The translations under genes and the position numbers were made by a program. Source: Uloborus plumipes (Eukaryota > Arthropoda > Arachnida > Araneae > Uloboridae). Taken from it: DNA of 64,000 nt. Location of the stretch: NCBI GenBank assembly GCA_038373865.1, contig JAXGGA010003405.1:39389-103388 (forward strand). Reading direction: 5' to 3'. Each line of letters begins with the position of its first letter. The stretch's first letter is position 1. The notes below the pieces were generated by a model. It ran no database searches. It had not been told where the DNA came from and worked only from the letters and a program-made list of their open reading frames with translations. Positions 23,401 through 62,885 of the stretch are shown one piece after another.

Positions 23401-25911
23401 TTTATCATGGGTTTAATATTAGACGTATTAAGACACAAAATAAAAGGTTTTTATTTGAATTCCTGGTATTGGACCTGTTTGACTTCATGACAACAATGTA
23501 TTCCTAGATGTAAGTACTGTCAAACACAATGACACAAGAAGCTGTAATCAAAGAAGCAAGTTTTTCTGGCAATAAATCAAAACAAGGATAAATCCATGAT
23601 TGTAATCTTCTGTTATTTCCTAAGACTTAAAATCAGCATTTGATTTTTTGTGTAAAGGTTTAAAAAAAAACTCTTTGTGCTTTGTGGTTGGGAAAGCACA
23701 ATTATGTCTTAAGACTATTTTTAATTATGTTGATTAGTTTATTGAAAAAATCTGTAAACAAATCAGAAAGGATAAAGTAAAACATGCTAAGCAAAATGGA
23801 ACTAAATGTTCTCCGGAGGAAAATCATAGTTAAATTTCAAGCAGAAAATATGTTTCAATTGCCTTTTTTTTTTCGGGGGGGGGGGGGGGGGCAAAAATAA
23901 GACAAGGGGAAAAATACCATTGTATTTTAGCTCTGTAGGCTTTGCACTAGGGACTATTTAGGAAATAATCAGAAAAATAACTAACCAGAAACGGATGCTA
24001 AAAGATAGCTGCTCAATCAGTAAAAATGTACCAAAATTCACTAAGCCCATTTTCCATGTGCTAACGAAAAACGGACAAAAAAGATCTAAAATACTATGAA
24101 AATTTCGTACCTGTACGATGTTTACTATTCAATTCCAAGAAAAGAATGGAAGGACAATGGGACAACATGTGCAATGTCGTGAGGCTTTTAAGAATAGGGC
24201 GGGGGGCGGGGGTGATTGACATGTCCGAGTCACAGCTGTGTCCGACCCCGTTCTTAGAACTAGGATTGCCTGGCCAACACAATAGGGGGTCATTGAGCTT
24301 GCTGATAAGGATGAGTTTCTTTTATTCTTTCCCCTCCTTTCATGATTGTAAAAGTTCAACTATATACAGCATGAAATCAGCTCTAGTTTTCTGGAGTTTT
24401 TCGAATCACACGGGTCCGAAATTACTTTTAGATCGGATTTTTTTTCTCCTGGCATAAACTATTATTTTTGGGTCCCAGGGACCCGAAACGGCGTGAATGT
24501 TGCGTCCGTTCTACAAGAATTTGCGTAAAAAACCCGCTATAGCGGGTAAACGCGAACCCTGATGATTTTTAACATACATGTAGTATTCCGGTAAATAAGA
24601 AGTCCATTCAAGAAATAAATTTAAAAAAAAAAAAGAGAAACTCTACAGCAACTATACAAATTTCTAAAATCATTGGAGAATCTACCCTAAAATAAATAGC
24701 AGAATAATTTAAAATTTTACCCAGGATGATTTTCCAGCAGTGAAGGCTCCCACAACATTTTTCTTCCCCTTTTCAAAAGAAGGCAGGAATACTTGTTTTA
24801 TTTGTTCTAAATCAGTAAAAAAAAATCATTACAAACAAGTATTAAAAATAATTATAAATAATGCAAGCAATGAAAACTGCCCGAGAATGACATTTGGGCA
24901 CTGTGTATATATTGCCAGAGGATTCAGACATAAGTCATTAAGTCCAAAACATAGTTTTGAGACTGTGCCAATTTAGGATTTCAAATTAAGACTTAAAGTA
25001 AAAATCACTGGGCAGCCCTTACTCTTACAGAAATTTTATTCATGTACCTTTCAAATTTTGATAATTGGTTTCCGTCACGAAATAACTAATTTTAAGTCTT
25101 AATTCATTGCAATGATTAATCACAAATTATACATTTAATGACTTTTGTACGGGATACTTTTTTTGTATTATTATTACAAAAAAAAAAGAAAAGAAAATGT
25201 AAAAGGTCATGAATAAACAGCAAAGCTGATAAATTGGGAGTTTATTGTATAAAACCTTTGTTATGAAACTTTTCATGATATTCCTACTCCTTTTCAATAA
25301 TATACACGAAAAGAAAACAACAAATGTGCAATATTCTCTTACAATACAATGTGCTTTACAATACCTTTGTTTGAAACACCAGCTTCAGATATATGCAAAA
25401 TGACAACGCAGGAGGTTTCCATGGCAGACGAAACTGATTTCAGGACATTTTCATCGACAGCCTTATCCACGACGATTTCCTGAACTCCACAGTGCGTTTT
25501 GTGTATGTAACCCATAGGGTCTTGCACAGAGGGAAACATCATGTTGGGATGGACATCCAGAAAGCTCTAGTGAAACATGTTGAAAAGCGTGTCATAAAAT
25601 TTCATTTCATTGACATCAACGAAATGGTTATAATCAAATAAGATACTTCAAAATACTTTTTCACTCACGCTATTTTCAAAAGATATTTAAAATAAATAGA
25701 AAAGCATGAAGTTGCTTCTAAAAATATCAAGTTTTTGGAATCAAGAATTGCCTAAAAGTTATAATTTTGAATACATTTTAGTTTATCTTTTCAAATTTTC
25801 TGTTTATTTTCAGATTAAACATTGGTACCAGTTCATTGAGAGAAGACTTTGCAGTTTTTCGCAGTCGTTGAATACGTTACAATAAGGAAAGCATTTTATC
25901 TCACTTCATCC

Positions 25912-25942
<31 letters not shown>

Positions 25943-28900
25943 GACATTAATAACAAAAGGTTTTTAGTAAAATGGTACTTTTGTTATAAATATGTGATTT
26001 CATTTTAAGATAACTAGCAAATAAATCGAGGCGTTTTCTAAAATTTAATGCATTGATAGATTGAAATTTTGCAAATATTTTGAATTATCAGGTACAGTCA
26101 AACCTGCCTATCTTAAAAAACCTGACTGAATCGAAAATACTCTTCTATTTTGATACATTTACAGCATACATTCAATGTTTCCCTCCATGTTTATCCCAAA
26201 TAAATTTTCTCGAAAACCTCTATATTTCTAATTTCACTACACTATCATTTTAAATTTGATTCATGAGTTTTACTTTGGAGCAGCTGAGAACAGGAGTTTT
26301 GTTCTCTGGGTTTACAAACTTGGTCTAATCTTTAAATTATTTTGATTAGAGACGAAGCAAAAATCTCAATTTTTTTAAACAGCAATCAGTGAAAGATAAT
26401 TTTCTCCCAAAAATATGCATAATTAACTTATTAGGCAATCACTTAAATTATAAAACCTGCATATTATAATAAGATCTAGAGTAAAATGGCCAACAATAAG
26501 AATTCAAAAGAATGCGCTCAGCCTTTGATTTTGTTCTAGCTGATTATTTTTGTAACTTTGTCAAAACTTTTGTATCTAGAATTTTTCTTCTGTCCCGTGA
26601 AATTCATTACAAACAACTTCGACTGTATTTTTGGATGATTTTATGGTGAAAAGATATAGACAAAAGTTCACCATAAAGGTGTGGTATCATTTAAAAATAA
26701 CTACAGAATAAATTGAGGTAGTTTCTTAACTTGAATATGTTGACAGAATAAAACTGCATTTTAAACTAACATTTTAAGTTATCAGGTATCTTTGTATGGT
26801 TACCTGGTGAAAAGATTATTAACAAATTTAAAAAGAACAATTTTCTATGTTTTTATTTACTAGGTATAAAATACAGCACAAATAAAATTAGTTTCAGTTA
26901 TAATGAAAATATATTTTATAAGTTTATGTGATATTTTCTTTTTCATACATATTTAAGAGACCAGCTATGACTAAGAGCAAGCTTATCAAGTAAAATAAAT
27001 GGCATTAAGTAGAAAAAAAATGCAGCATGAACAGTATTACGACTTACACTAACAAACTGTCAACATACCTGTAAATTTTGAAGAGTATCATTTAATGCTC
27101 CTGTTTTATCACCAGCAGACATATCCTCTAAACTAAGCTGCAAAAATAAAATGATTAATGACCGACTTATTTTGCAAGAAGAGATGAAACTTTATGAAAT
27201 TTACACATATCAATAAAATGCACAAAAACTAGTGCTATAATTTTTGACCTATATAAACCACGTGAAAAATAGTTCAGAATTTTGTGAAAACAAATTCCTA
27301 ATTTTGTGAAAAATAGTTACGGCAAAAAATATTCCCAATCGTTCCGTAAACTCTGATTTCTGTGAAGAGTCAGTTTTGAGTGTGGGATTTTTGTAAAAGG
27401 TCCATTTTTGAGTGACTGAATTTTGTAAAGAATCCCTTTTTGAGTTTCTGAATTTTGTGAAAGGACCTTTTTTGAGTGACTGAATTTTGTGAAGGGTCCT
27501 TTAACGGAACCTAATTTCTCTCTTGATTGACCCCTGAGATTAACCCATGGATTATGCAATTGATTTTTATTAGGAAGTTACTGAAATCAGTAAATTTTGA
27601 AAAACCCATAAAGTGATGAAAGCTATTTTAGGGGAAAAAAAAAATAAACTGAGAGAGATGGATAACTTTTTTAAAGGCAAGGGCATAAGTCCTCCAATTG
27701 CCATTTCAAAGCATGGAACAAAGGGGCTGCCTCTAAATGAGGTCCCATTTTTAAAATCATTTTTAATCCCCCCACTCACCAGACCCGTCATTTAGGAGGA
27801 GTCAATCAGTTGCCGTAGTCAAAAAAAAAAAAAAAAATCCAACCAGGAAATTACGTTCACCATTACTTGAACTTAAAAAAAATACTTTAAAAAAGTATCA
27901 ATTGTATTACAATTTTTTTGTTACATGTATGTTATTCTATCAGATAAAAATAAAATTGAAAAATGGAATATTTCCTTATTCTAGTCAGTCTTAGCTTATT
28001 ACTCAAATGAAAGAATAATCTTGTTTATTAATGTTCATGTAAAATCAAAGACTTACTTGATTTACTGTGAAAACAAGAAGACTAGAAGAGCCGTCAGAAA
28101 CATCTTTCAAAGTGTTCACAAACAATTCATCAACATTTCCAAGAGCAGAAACAGGTTTTATGTTCAGACTATCACTGAAATAAAGAACAACAAAGATCTC
28201 AATAGTGAGTTTTCGTTAACAACTTGTCATGCTTTTATAACGCCTAACATTCATATCTGCATGGTTACTAGGCCCACAAATTATTCTGGTAGGGGGGGGG
28301 CAACGCAATTTTTTTCGGGAAAACAACAGAAATCATGCCCACTAAGTTGAAGCATTTATTTTTTTTGTCTGGGGGAGGGCAATTAACCCCCCTCCTAACT
28401 GTATAAAATGACAGCCTGACATTGCGAAACGAGGTCATTTAGGGGGTCAGGAGGAGATAATGCCTCCCCCTTTCAGCTTTCAGAAATTAATGCAATATAC
28501 ATATGCGGGAGCAGTTTTCGTTGACTTTCAACATTAAATGCATTGAGTGCTATTAGTTTATTCAAAATAACTTCGCCGCCTTTTATTTGTTTCCCTTAAA
28601 GGGTTTAGTAAGAGCTTCCGATTTTTTTTTCTCCCTTAATAAATGAGTTGAAATTATTTCAAAACTAAAGCAGCGAAAGATTTATAGATGAATGCAGGGC
28701 AAAAAGAAATTTTTGATAAACCACAAGTGATACTATGTTGCCTCAGTTGATTTTCCCGGCCACTCACAGGAAGGATATTTTTTCAGTAGTATTATTTATT
28801 CTTTAAATTTCACTTGTTTAAACCAAATATGCAATTCCTTATTTTTCCAGAAAAGTGCAATTCATTTATAATATAGTTCTACGAAATATGCGTACCTTAA

Positions 28901-29084
28901 TTAATGTATTACAGAAAGCGAAAAATACTTAGTCACGAAATTTATATACAGTTAGTACACAATTAATAAAAACTTACCCTTTAATGTTCCACATAAATAC
29001 AGGAATATCATCTGATAACACGGAATTAATACAAATTACAGAAAAAAGACAATTATAAAAAAAGATTTTTAGTTTATTAGCCAT
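10616..29084 (-). CDS. ATP6AP1: V-type proton ATPase accessory subunit S1 (Ac45), nine-exon gene
   Basis: Coding exons in transcript order: 29084-28978, 28174-28057, 27137-27069, 25566-25365, 24806-24721, 15675-15479, 13884-13834, 12287-12095, 10825-10616. All junctions are GT-AG and phases agree, giving 1,233 nt and 410 residues. Residues 1-24 look like a signal peptide. Residues 25 to about 366 form a luminal domain with six N-glycosylation sequons. One membrane helix spans about 367-390, and a 20-residue tail carries the family signature TMDQFDDPKGKTIS. In animals Ac45 helps assemble and sort the V0 sector of the V-ATPase. No dibasic furin-type site is visible, although the vertebrate protein is processed. 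The start is supported by the signal peptide and the following PVFMW motif. The largest intron (15676-24720) holds the Ty3/gypsy element. Its partner HEATR5B is transcribed divergently. Confidence 0.95.
10955..11350. mobile_element. TTAA-flanked MITE, 396 bp
   Basis: Inverted ends CCGCTTACTCGTCGCAC and CCGCTTAGTCGTCGTGC (about 15 of 17 identical) sit directly between two TTAA tetranucleotides at 10951-10954 and 11351-11354. TTAA target choice points to piggyBac- or Kolobok-type elements. Subterminal GGGCACGACA repeats occur on the right side. It lies in ATP6AP1 intron 8 and has no transposase. Confidence 0.7.
11432..11600 (+). mobile_element. Tigger/pogo-like terminus, truncated
   Basis: TACAGTAGAATCTCGAAAAT followed by TCGAGGTGATTGGGG resembles the left end of a Tigger/pogo element. 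I did not find a matching right end, so the right limit is arbitrary. It is in ATP6AP1 intron 8. Confidence 0.4.
12095..12287 (-). CDS. ATP6AP1: ATP6AP1 coding exon 8
   Basis: Completes residue 277 and encodes 278-341. Acceptor TTTAG and donor CAG/GTAAG. Contains EGSWSVKGSVEV and the membrane-proximal FSYSCGDIYIKVNATTSYF with one N-A-T glycosylation site. This Cys-containing luminal segment just before the membrane is typical of Ac45. Confidence 0.95.
12874..13030 (+). mobile_element. hAT-like MITE of the CAGGCCCGTCATTT family, partial
   Basis: Starts CAGGTCCGTCTTTAGG, then a G tract, then a core close to the one at 14290-14385 (GAGAAATCAATGTATTTAC, TGTTTTCCAATGAAA), then a C-rich tract. No clear right terminus or duplication, so I call it a degraded copy. 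It is in ATP6AP1 intron 7. Confidence 0.6.
13834..13884 (-). CDS. ATP6AP1: ATP6AP1 coding exon 7 (51 nt)
   Basis: A short exon encoding LQLNFKPSGDITSVVL plus split codons at both ends (completes residue 260, starts 277). Acceptor TTTGCAG and donor AA/GTAAGTA. The other two phases hit a stop or lose similarity, so the phase is firm. Confidence 0.92.
14244..14433 (+). mobile_element. hAT-like MITE, 190 bp
   Basis: Left end CAGGCCCGTCATTTG; right end on the other strand CAGTGCCGTCATTTC. The flanks CCAAATAC (14236-14243) and TCAAGTAC (14434-14441) match at 6 of 8, a decayed 8-bp duplication. Between the ends lie a G tract, a C/G-rich block, a conserved AT core and a C run of about 25. Related pieces lie at 12874, 16105, 28418, 28430 and 47421. 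Confidence 0.75.
15479..15675 (-). CDS. ATP6AP1: ATP6AP1 coding exon 6
   Basis: Residues 195-259 plus two bases of 260. Acceptor TTATGTAG and donor GT/GTAAGTAT. Four N-glycosylation sequons (NVS, NST, NVT, NDS) and two cysteines (SGCLLLY, GSACGND) mark the heavily glycosylated luminal domain. The preceding intron is about 9.0 kb and holds the Ty3/gypsy element. Confidence 0.95.
16105..16280. mobile_element. hAT-like MITE, 176 bp
   Basis: Ends CAGGCCTGTCATTTG and, on the other strand, CAGGTCTCATTTAGG. The flanks ATAAAAAA (16097-16104) and ATTAAAAA (16281-16288) match at 7 of 8. Same family as 14244-14433. It lies 35 bp from the larger nested element at 16316. Confidence 0.7.
16585..16588. repeat. 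Gypsy target site duplication, left
   Basis: ATAT directly left of the LTR. The same ATAT follows the other LTR at 22837-22840. A 4-bp duplication is normal for Ty3/gypsy integrases. Confidence 0.75.
16589..17206 (-). repeat. 3' LTR of the gypsy element
   Basis: On the minus strand it begins TGTTACAAATCTTG and ends CTCGTTACA (TG...CA ends). It is the same length as the 5' LTR, and I found no difference block by block. The 107-codon frame on the plus strand within it, repeated in the other LTR, is a chance antisense frame. Confidence 0.93.
17207..17222 (-). promoter_or_regulatory. Polypurine tract of the gypsy element
   Basis: On the minus strand TTGGGAAGGGGGCAA directly precedes the 3' LTR. 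This is the expected priming site for plus-strand DNA synthesis. One C near the LTR edge interrupts the purines. Confidence 0.8.
17439..22121 (-). CDS. Gag-Pol polyprotein of the Ty3/gypsy element
   Basis: One uninterrupted frame of 1,560 residues. Residues 1-122 are a predicted coiled coil with a 15-residue repeat (units at about 50-64 and 65-79). Residues about 145-310 are a retrotransposon Gag domain. A CCHC zinc knuckle lies at 356-369. The aspartic protease motif DTG is at 410-412. Reverse transcriptase spans about 690-870 with YLDD at 826-829, and RNase H about 965-1090 with the LDTDAS motif. Integrase has an HHCC zinc finger (H1216, H1223, C1250, C1253) and a DD35E core (D1285, D1345, E1381). 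All key residues are present. Gag and Pol share one frame with no shift site needed. The ATG at 22121 gives the longest frame and lies 76 nt past the primer site. Protein cleavage sites are not predictable by eye. Confidence 0.96.
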   Translation of the reverse strand: MVITRAMEEQLQKLLDAINAVKSDMTANQEQLKNDMAIMATNQEQLKSDLTASITSSQEEIKNDLTASITSSQEEIKSDLTSMKSLVETKFINMENKVGALEDRIITVENHVEKKIKEFESKLSGSCNNSSDCVAAAGTSRSSIKLATFDGKTSWNIYKKQFLIVAEANSWDSSTKACHLAASLRGDAADILQTFPEDKHHDFEALSSALELRFGEVCQKEISQLQLKSRLQRAGETLQVFAADVERLSHLAFSNCPSDVRDNLALNYFIDGVRSPEIQTALRMADIKDLKSGLVYAMKFEAAQQASRKDRHSIRSVEVSAPDSNSTRLSEIERQVKEILKKITARKDQSRQPLKCWKCGGEGHVRKNCEARQEKKKSPKVFQISSRRGGCNGLFIYAYVNGFPCEMIVDTGANVTIIKTDVARQFGLKILWTPPCVTLQTVTGDKIKIEGKVNLEIMFGSATYHHTAFVADITDPFILGLDFLRKFDFSIDCRNNELHSMREDIVIFNTENNLKSAHQIIAQTDSLIPSRSEVLIPGSIKENNSFKFGLIEYPNQNNSPKGVLVASTLVDLSKNAVPVRVANVSERPRNIKKGEVLATCTPVNCIIRRIDSSETVSSESLTSKLIGSAPLSKDQRYAAEKLVDDFKQVFSSTPEDVGRTSLAQHRIDTGDHPPIKQHPRRLPFAKKEEVEILLKEMQENDVIEPSSSPWASPIVLVRKKDGSTRFCVDYRRLNDITKKDSYPLPRIDDTLDTLSGHKWFSTLDLKSGYWQVEIHPDDREKTAFTTGQGLWQFKVMPFGLCNAPATFERLMESVLRGLSYESCLVYLDDIIIIGRSFEEHLANLRKVLQKLKEANLKLSPSKCNLFRREVNYLGHIISSEGVRTDPDKVSAVKNWSRPENVHQLRSFLGLCTYYRKFVKGFSNIARPLHKLTESKQKFEWSKECEDAFLQLKEALTSTPILSYPQPGKSFILDTDASHESVGAVLSQEIDGNEHVIAYWSKCLSKSERNYCVTRKELLAIVKAVEHFHHYLYGRKFLLRTDHASLTWLLNFKNPEGQVARWIQRLQEYDIEIKHRKGLSHGNADALSRRPCSENCHYCSRIEKQYGTTIPTACQVTATSSSSDPDPWSDDQVRKDQLEDPDLRPIIELMEKDSRRPSWQDVSIYSPATKRYWALWKSLQLRNGVLYRKWESDDGKAFKWQLLLPRSRIPDVLKELHSSPTGGHFGILKTLHKVRERFFWSKAKDDVEKWCHSCDACAARKGPKRRSRGKLHLYNVGAPFERIGIDILGPLPKTTDGNKYILVAIDYFTKWPEAYSIPDQEATTVAETLVQNWISRYGTPLQIHSDQGRNFISAVFKGLCKILKIEKTRTTPLHPQSDGMVERFNRTILNNLSLMVSKNQQDWDKKLPLFLLAYRSAVHETTGYSPSQMLFGRELRLPCDLVFGLPPDAPSSPEEYVQDLQARLEDVHHFARERINIATEKMKTRYDTRSTGHDFQEGDKVWLWNPIRRKGLSPKLQSHWDGPYTVLHRLNDVVVRIQKSSHSKPRVVHYDRLAPYYGHSS
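21891..21980 (-). repeat. 45-bp tandem repeat in gag coiled coil
   Basis: Two near-identical 45-bp units start at 21891 and 21936 and encode a 15-residue repeat containing SSQEEIK and DLTASIT. Weaker related units follow toward 22060. Such units can expand or contract and lengthen the coiled coil. Confidence 0.75.
22197..22214 (-). promoter_or_regulatory. Primer binding site (tRNA-Lys type)
   Basis: On the minus strand TGGCGCCCAACGTGGGGC lies a few bases after the 5' LTR. This 18-mer matches the known primer site for tRNA-Lys1,2, from which minus-strand synthesis starts. Confidence 0.88.
22219..22836 (-). repeat. 5' LTR of the gypsy element
   Basis: 618 bp, identical by eye to 16589-17206. 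As the 5' LTR on the minus strand it should carry the element's promoter and transcript start. Confidence 0.93.
22837..22840. repeat. Gypsy target site duplication, right
   Basis: ATAT, matching 16585-16588. Confidence 0.75.
22985..23110 (+). mobile_element. hAT-like terminus fragment
   Basis: CAGGGATGCACAACCTTTTT followed by a GCAGGCTACAAA-like stretch resembles a common hAT left end. No partner terminus was found, so the right limit is arbitrary. Confidence 0.45.
24721..24806 (-). CDS. ATP6AP1: ATP6AP1 coding exon 5
   Basis: Residues 166-194. Acceptor ACTGATTTAG; donor TGG/GTAAAA is weaker than the others but keeps phase 0 into exon 6. Contains FLPSFEKGKKNVVGAFT and AGKSSW, matching the luminal segment that ends in an S-W pair in the family. 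Confidence 0.92.
25365..25566 (-). CDS. ATP6AP1: ATP6AP1 coding exon 4
   Basis: Residues 99-165 plus one base of 166. Acceptor TTTCACTAG and donor AAAG/GTATTG. Contains SFLDVHPNMMFPSVQDPM and VVILHISEAG. The fold before the glycosylated region is conserved in Ac45. Confidence 0.93.
26095..26625. mobile_element. Possible Tigger/pogo-like element
   Basis: Left end CAGTCAAACCTGCC and right end (other strand) CAGTCGAAGTTG, each next to TA (26093-26094, 26626-26627). A CTCGAAAACCTCTATA stretch inside fits Tigger-like elements. Terminal similarity is weak, so the pairing is uncertain. ATP6AP1 intron 3. Confidence 0.45.
27069..27137 (-). CDS. ATP6AP1: ATP6AP1 coding exon 3 (69 nt)
   Basis: Residues 76-98, phase 0 at both ends. 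Acceptor TTTTTGCAG and donor CAG/GTATGT. Encodes LSLEDMSAGDK...LNDTLQNLQ with one N-D-T sequon. Confidence 0.92.
27273..27500. repeat. Imperfect 32-bp tandem repeat
   Basis: Four units with a TTTTTGAGTG...GAATTTTGTRAA core, spaced 32, 32 and 31 bp (GAG at 27378, 27410, 27442, 27473). Two looser GAATTTTGTGAAAA copies lie upstream. An 80-codon minus-strand frame over it is only a by-product of the repeat. Confidence 0.7.
28057..28174 (-). CDS. ATP6AP1: ATP6AP1 coding exon 2
   Basis: Completes residue 36 and encodes 37-75. Acceptor TTTATTTCAG and donor CAA/GTAAGT. Contains LNIKPVSALGNVDELF and SSSLLVFTVNQ. An F/V-rich strand ending in NQ or DQ is typical near the Ac45 N-terminus. Confidence 0.93.
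28268..28545. mobile_element. Two adjacent hAT-like MITE fragments
   Basis: A G-tract/C-tract block ends at 28418 with CAGGCTGTCATTTT on the minus strand. A second piece from about 28430 holds TTAGGGGGTCAGGAGG and a core like that of the MITE at 14244. No duplications pair convincingly. They lie in ATP6AP1 intron 1. Confidence 0.5.
28978..29084 (-). CDS. ATP6AP1: ATP6AP1 coding exon 1 (signal peptide)
   Basis: Residues 1-35 plus two bases of 36; donor AGG/GTAAGTT. MANKLKIFFYNCLFSVICIN is a classic signal peptide (Lys, then a hydrophobic core), followed by DDIPVFMWN, the mature N-terminus seen in Ac45 proteins. This fixes the ATG. Confidence 0.95.
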
Positions 29085-30285
29085 AATTGCAAATTATTTA
29101 CACGACAAGCATCAAATTTTGCAGACCACTTTCGAAGTCACAAGTTTTGTAAATTTTGATGTTGAGCTGCACTCTTTCTGATATTTGGTCGCGTAAAAAA
29201 ACGAAAAAGATTACTTAAAAATAAAAAATACATTGAAAACCAGAGCAAACAAATTTTTTCCGGACATTTATTTTCTCTTGCTGTGATTGTACAAAGGATT
29301 ATTATGTAAAAAATTGAGGTTAATCTCAATTGCGACATCAATATGTAGGAATGGCAATACCGCTGCGTGGGCTTTAACTTTTGCAGAATGTTTATAATTT
29401 GTCCTTGATTTTCATTTTCTTGCTTTTATTAAGTGATGTTTTTTGATGCAATTTTAATTCACTGTATTCCAATGCAACATTAAATTCATGAACTAAAATT
29501 CCAGTTCTATTTCATTTTGCAAGTTAGTGCTAATTCTTTTTTGCGCTATTTGTTTATTGATGGTGTAGCAATTAATTCTGATATGTCTGATTTATTTGTT
29601 TACTTTTTATCGTCTTGACATTTCCGTAAGCTTGTCAATATTATCTGATGTAGCTGAGAGTTTCCAGAGGAAATGACAGGCGGTGTTCTTCGTGTTACAC
29701 TGAAGCAAAATTCTTATTCTATTCCCTTAAGTTGTTTAATGTGCAGTTTTTAAACATGAACTCTCTGTTGCTTAAAATTAAGAAGTTTTCATCCTTTCAA
29801 AATAGGGATCAATTAAGGTTTTATACCTTAATGTTTCTTTTTTTAAGTTCTCTGCTAGTGCAAATGCAAATTTTGAAAATATTCTTTATGTCAGGCTATC
29901 TTGCTTTTGAAGAAAAGGAAAACAAATTTTGAATATATATACTTTATTAACATACATTTTATTAGAAATGTCTTTAGAGAATTAATTTTTCAAGTACAAT
30001 TAGCAACGTGGTTATTTGCTTTGCTTTATTTGTACTCGCCAATTGCTCAGATTTAGATAGAAGATCACTTCCATAGTTGATTTGAAAATTTGTGACACCC
30101 ACATAAAAAGTTTTCTGTTAAGGTGTCAGTCCTATTTTTTATGTTATGTTGGTATTGGATGATTCTAGGCAATGTTGAAGGTTACGTTTATTAGAATTGC
30201 GATTAATGTACAGCAGAAATATATTTGTTAAAATTATTATTGTATTTTAATTTATTCATTTAACATTTTGGTGGTCTTTTCATAG
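29085..30285. promoter_or_regulatory. Divergent intergenic region of ATP6AP1 and HEATR5B
   Basis: About 1.2 kb separates the two start codons. It must hold the ATP6AP1 5' UTR and promoter (minus) and at least one non-coding HEATR5B first exon, because HEATR5B's first coding exon is preceded by a splice acceptor at 30276-30285. I could not place transcription starts or a clear TATA or initiator. A donor-like CC/GTAAGC at about 29629 is one possible 5' UTR exon end. Confidence 0.5.
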
Positions 30286-30295
30286 GTTTGGCAAG

Positions 30296-61633
<31,338 letters not shown>

Positions 61634-61867
61634 TGATTTTTTAGAATTATTGCTGATGACGTAAGATTTTCCTCATAAAATGCATGGCTGGCTGTGTTTG
61701 TGGGACCTTTACTCTTCTCCCCAAAAAAGCATTTTTATGTTTTTGTTTAAAATGTGCATTTAAGCTTTTCATTCACTCTGGTACTTTTTGATTCTTTTTT
61801 AGCCTACTTTCCCGATAAAAATAAAAGAAAGACGAAAAAAGTATTAAAAGTAGCTTAATGCATCGAA

Positions 61868-61945
61868 AAAATATCGCCAAGTTCAAAAAATATCGCCAAG
61901 TTAAAAAAAATATCGCCAAGTCCAAAAAATATCGCCAAGTTAAAA
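61868..61945 (+). repeat. Short tandem repeat, ATATCGCCAAGTT units
   Basis: Four units of about 19-20 bp with an AAATATCGCCAAGTY core separated by A runs. A TCGGTCTG/GTCT-rich simple repeat follows at about 62017-62051. Confidence 0.8.
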
Positions 61946-62055
61946 AAATAAAGAGGTAAAATGAATATCGAAAAATTAAAAATTTGAAAGTAGGGTATTG
62001 AGATGGGGAATTTGTGTGTCGGTCTGTCGGTCGGTCTGTCGGTCTGTCTGTCCCC

Positions 62056-62400
62056 CCCTAATAACTTTTGAATGAACATTCCGATTTGGACAAACTTTTT
62101 TTTCTTGGAAAGATCTCGGCGAGTACAGCTCATTCCCATATTTGATTTTTTGATTTGAACAATTTTTGGTTCAACTTTGAGCCGTTCAAATAACCGGTCC
62201 CGCGATACTAACTTTTTAATGAACAGTCCGATTTGAACAAACTTTTTTTTGTTGGAAAGAACTTTTCAAGGATACTTCATTCCTGTATTTACATTTCCGA
62301 TTTGAACAATTTTTCGTTCAACATTGAACCGCTCAAGCAAGCTGTCACCCCTAATAACTTTTGAGTAAACAGTCCGAAAAAAAATGACTGACTGTGCAGA
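62056..62400 (+). repeat. 147-bp tandem repeat, array B
   Basis: The anchor CTTTTGAATG/CTTTTTAATG/CTTTTGAGTA lies at 62065, 62212 and 62358, spacing 147 and 146 bp. Sequence matches array A at 58915. Confidence 0.82.
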
Positions 62401-62885
62401 CGATTTTTTGTTTATTTATTCATTTGTTTTATTGAATTTATTATTATTATTATTATTACTTTTGGCAGACGATTTTTTTTGTAACAAAAATGTTTCATTC
62501 ACTAGGGCATTTTATTCTTTATTTATATTTAACAACTGGCAACGGATTAAAAGTGAAATTCGAGACATTTTATCAACGGACGAGTTTTTTTTTTCTTTTT
62601 TTTTCTTTCTTTGATAAAATGTGTTTTGATGTACTTTGTACTTTTAATTTTTTTTTTGAAAACAATTGAGGAATTTTTCTACGGAAGAACTGTAACAGTT
62701 ACATTCTTTAAAAGGTGCGACAAAACTTTATTTATTCATTTATTTACTTTTTATGTGTCTATTTCATCTGATGAGAGAGGTATATTTTGCTTTTAGAAAT
62801 CAGCTTCAAGTGCTAAAAAGGTATGTTTGACATAATTTTTAGTCTTAGATAATCAAGAGAATAATGATCAGATGCTAGAATGCCG
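62401..62885 (+). repeat. Duplicated segment, copy B (uninterrupted)
   Basis: Matches 59541-59797 joined to 61065-61300, without the Helitron. It therefore shows the pre-insertion state. T-rich simple repeats differ in length between copies. Confidence 0.78.

Larger units (their letters stand above)
16316..24561. mobile_element. Older inverted-terminus DNA element split by the gypsy insertion
   Basis: The left end CAGTGTTCGCGCTGACC and the right end (other strand) CAGGGTTCGCGTTTACC match at 13 of 17. Both have a subterminal palindrome of the form GGGTCCCAKGGACCC (16347-16361 and near 24471-24485). The direct repeat ATGATT flanks both ends (16310-16315, 24562-24567). Removing the gypsy element leaves about 2.0 kb. 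CAG-type ends suggest hAT, although the visible duplication is 6 bp and not 8. No transposase was recognised. Confidence 0.65.
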
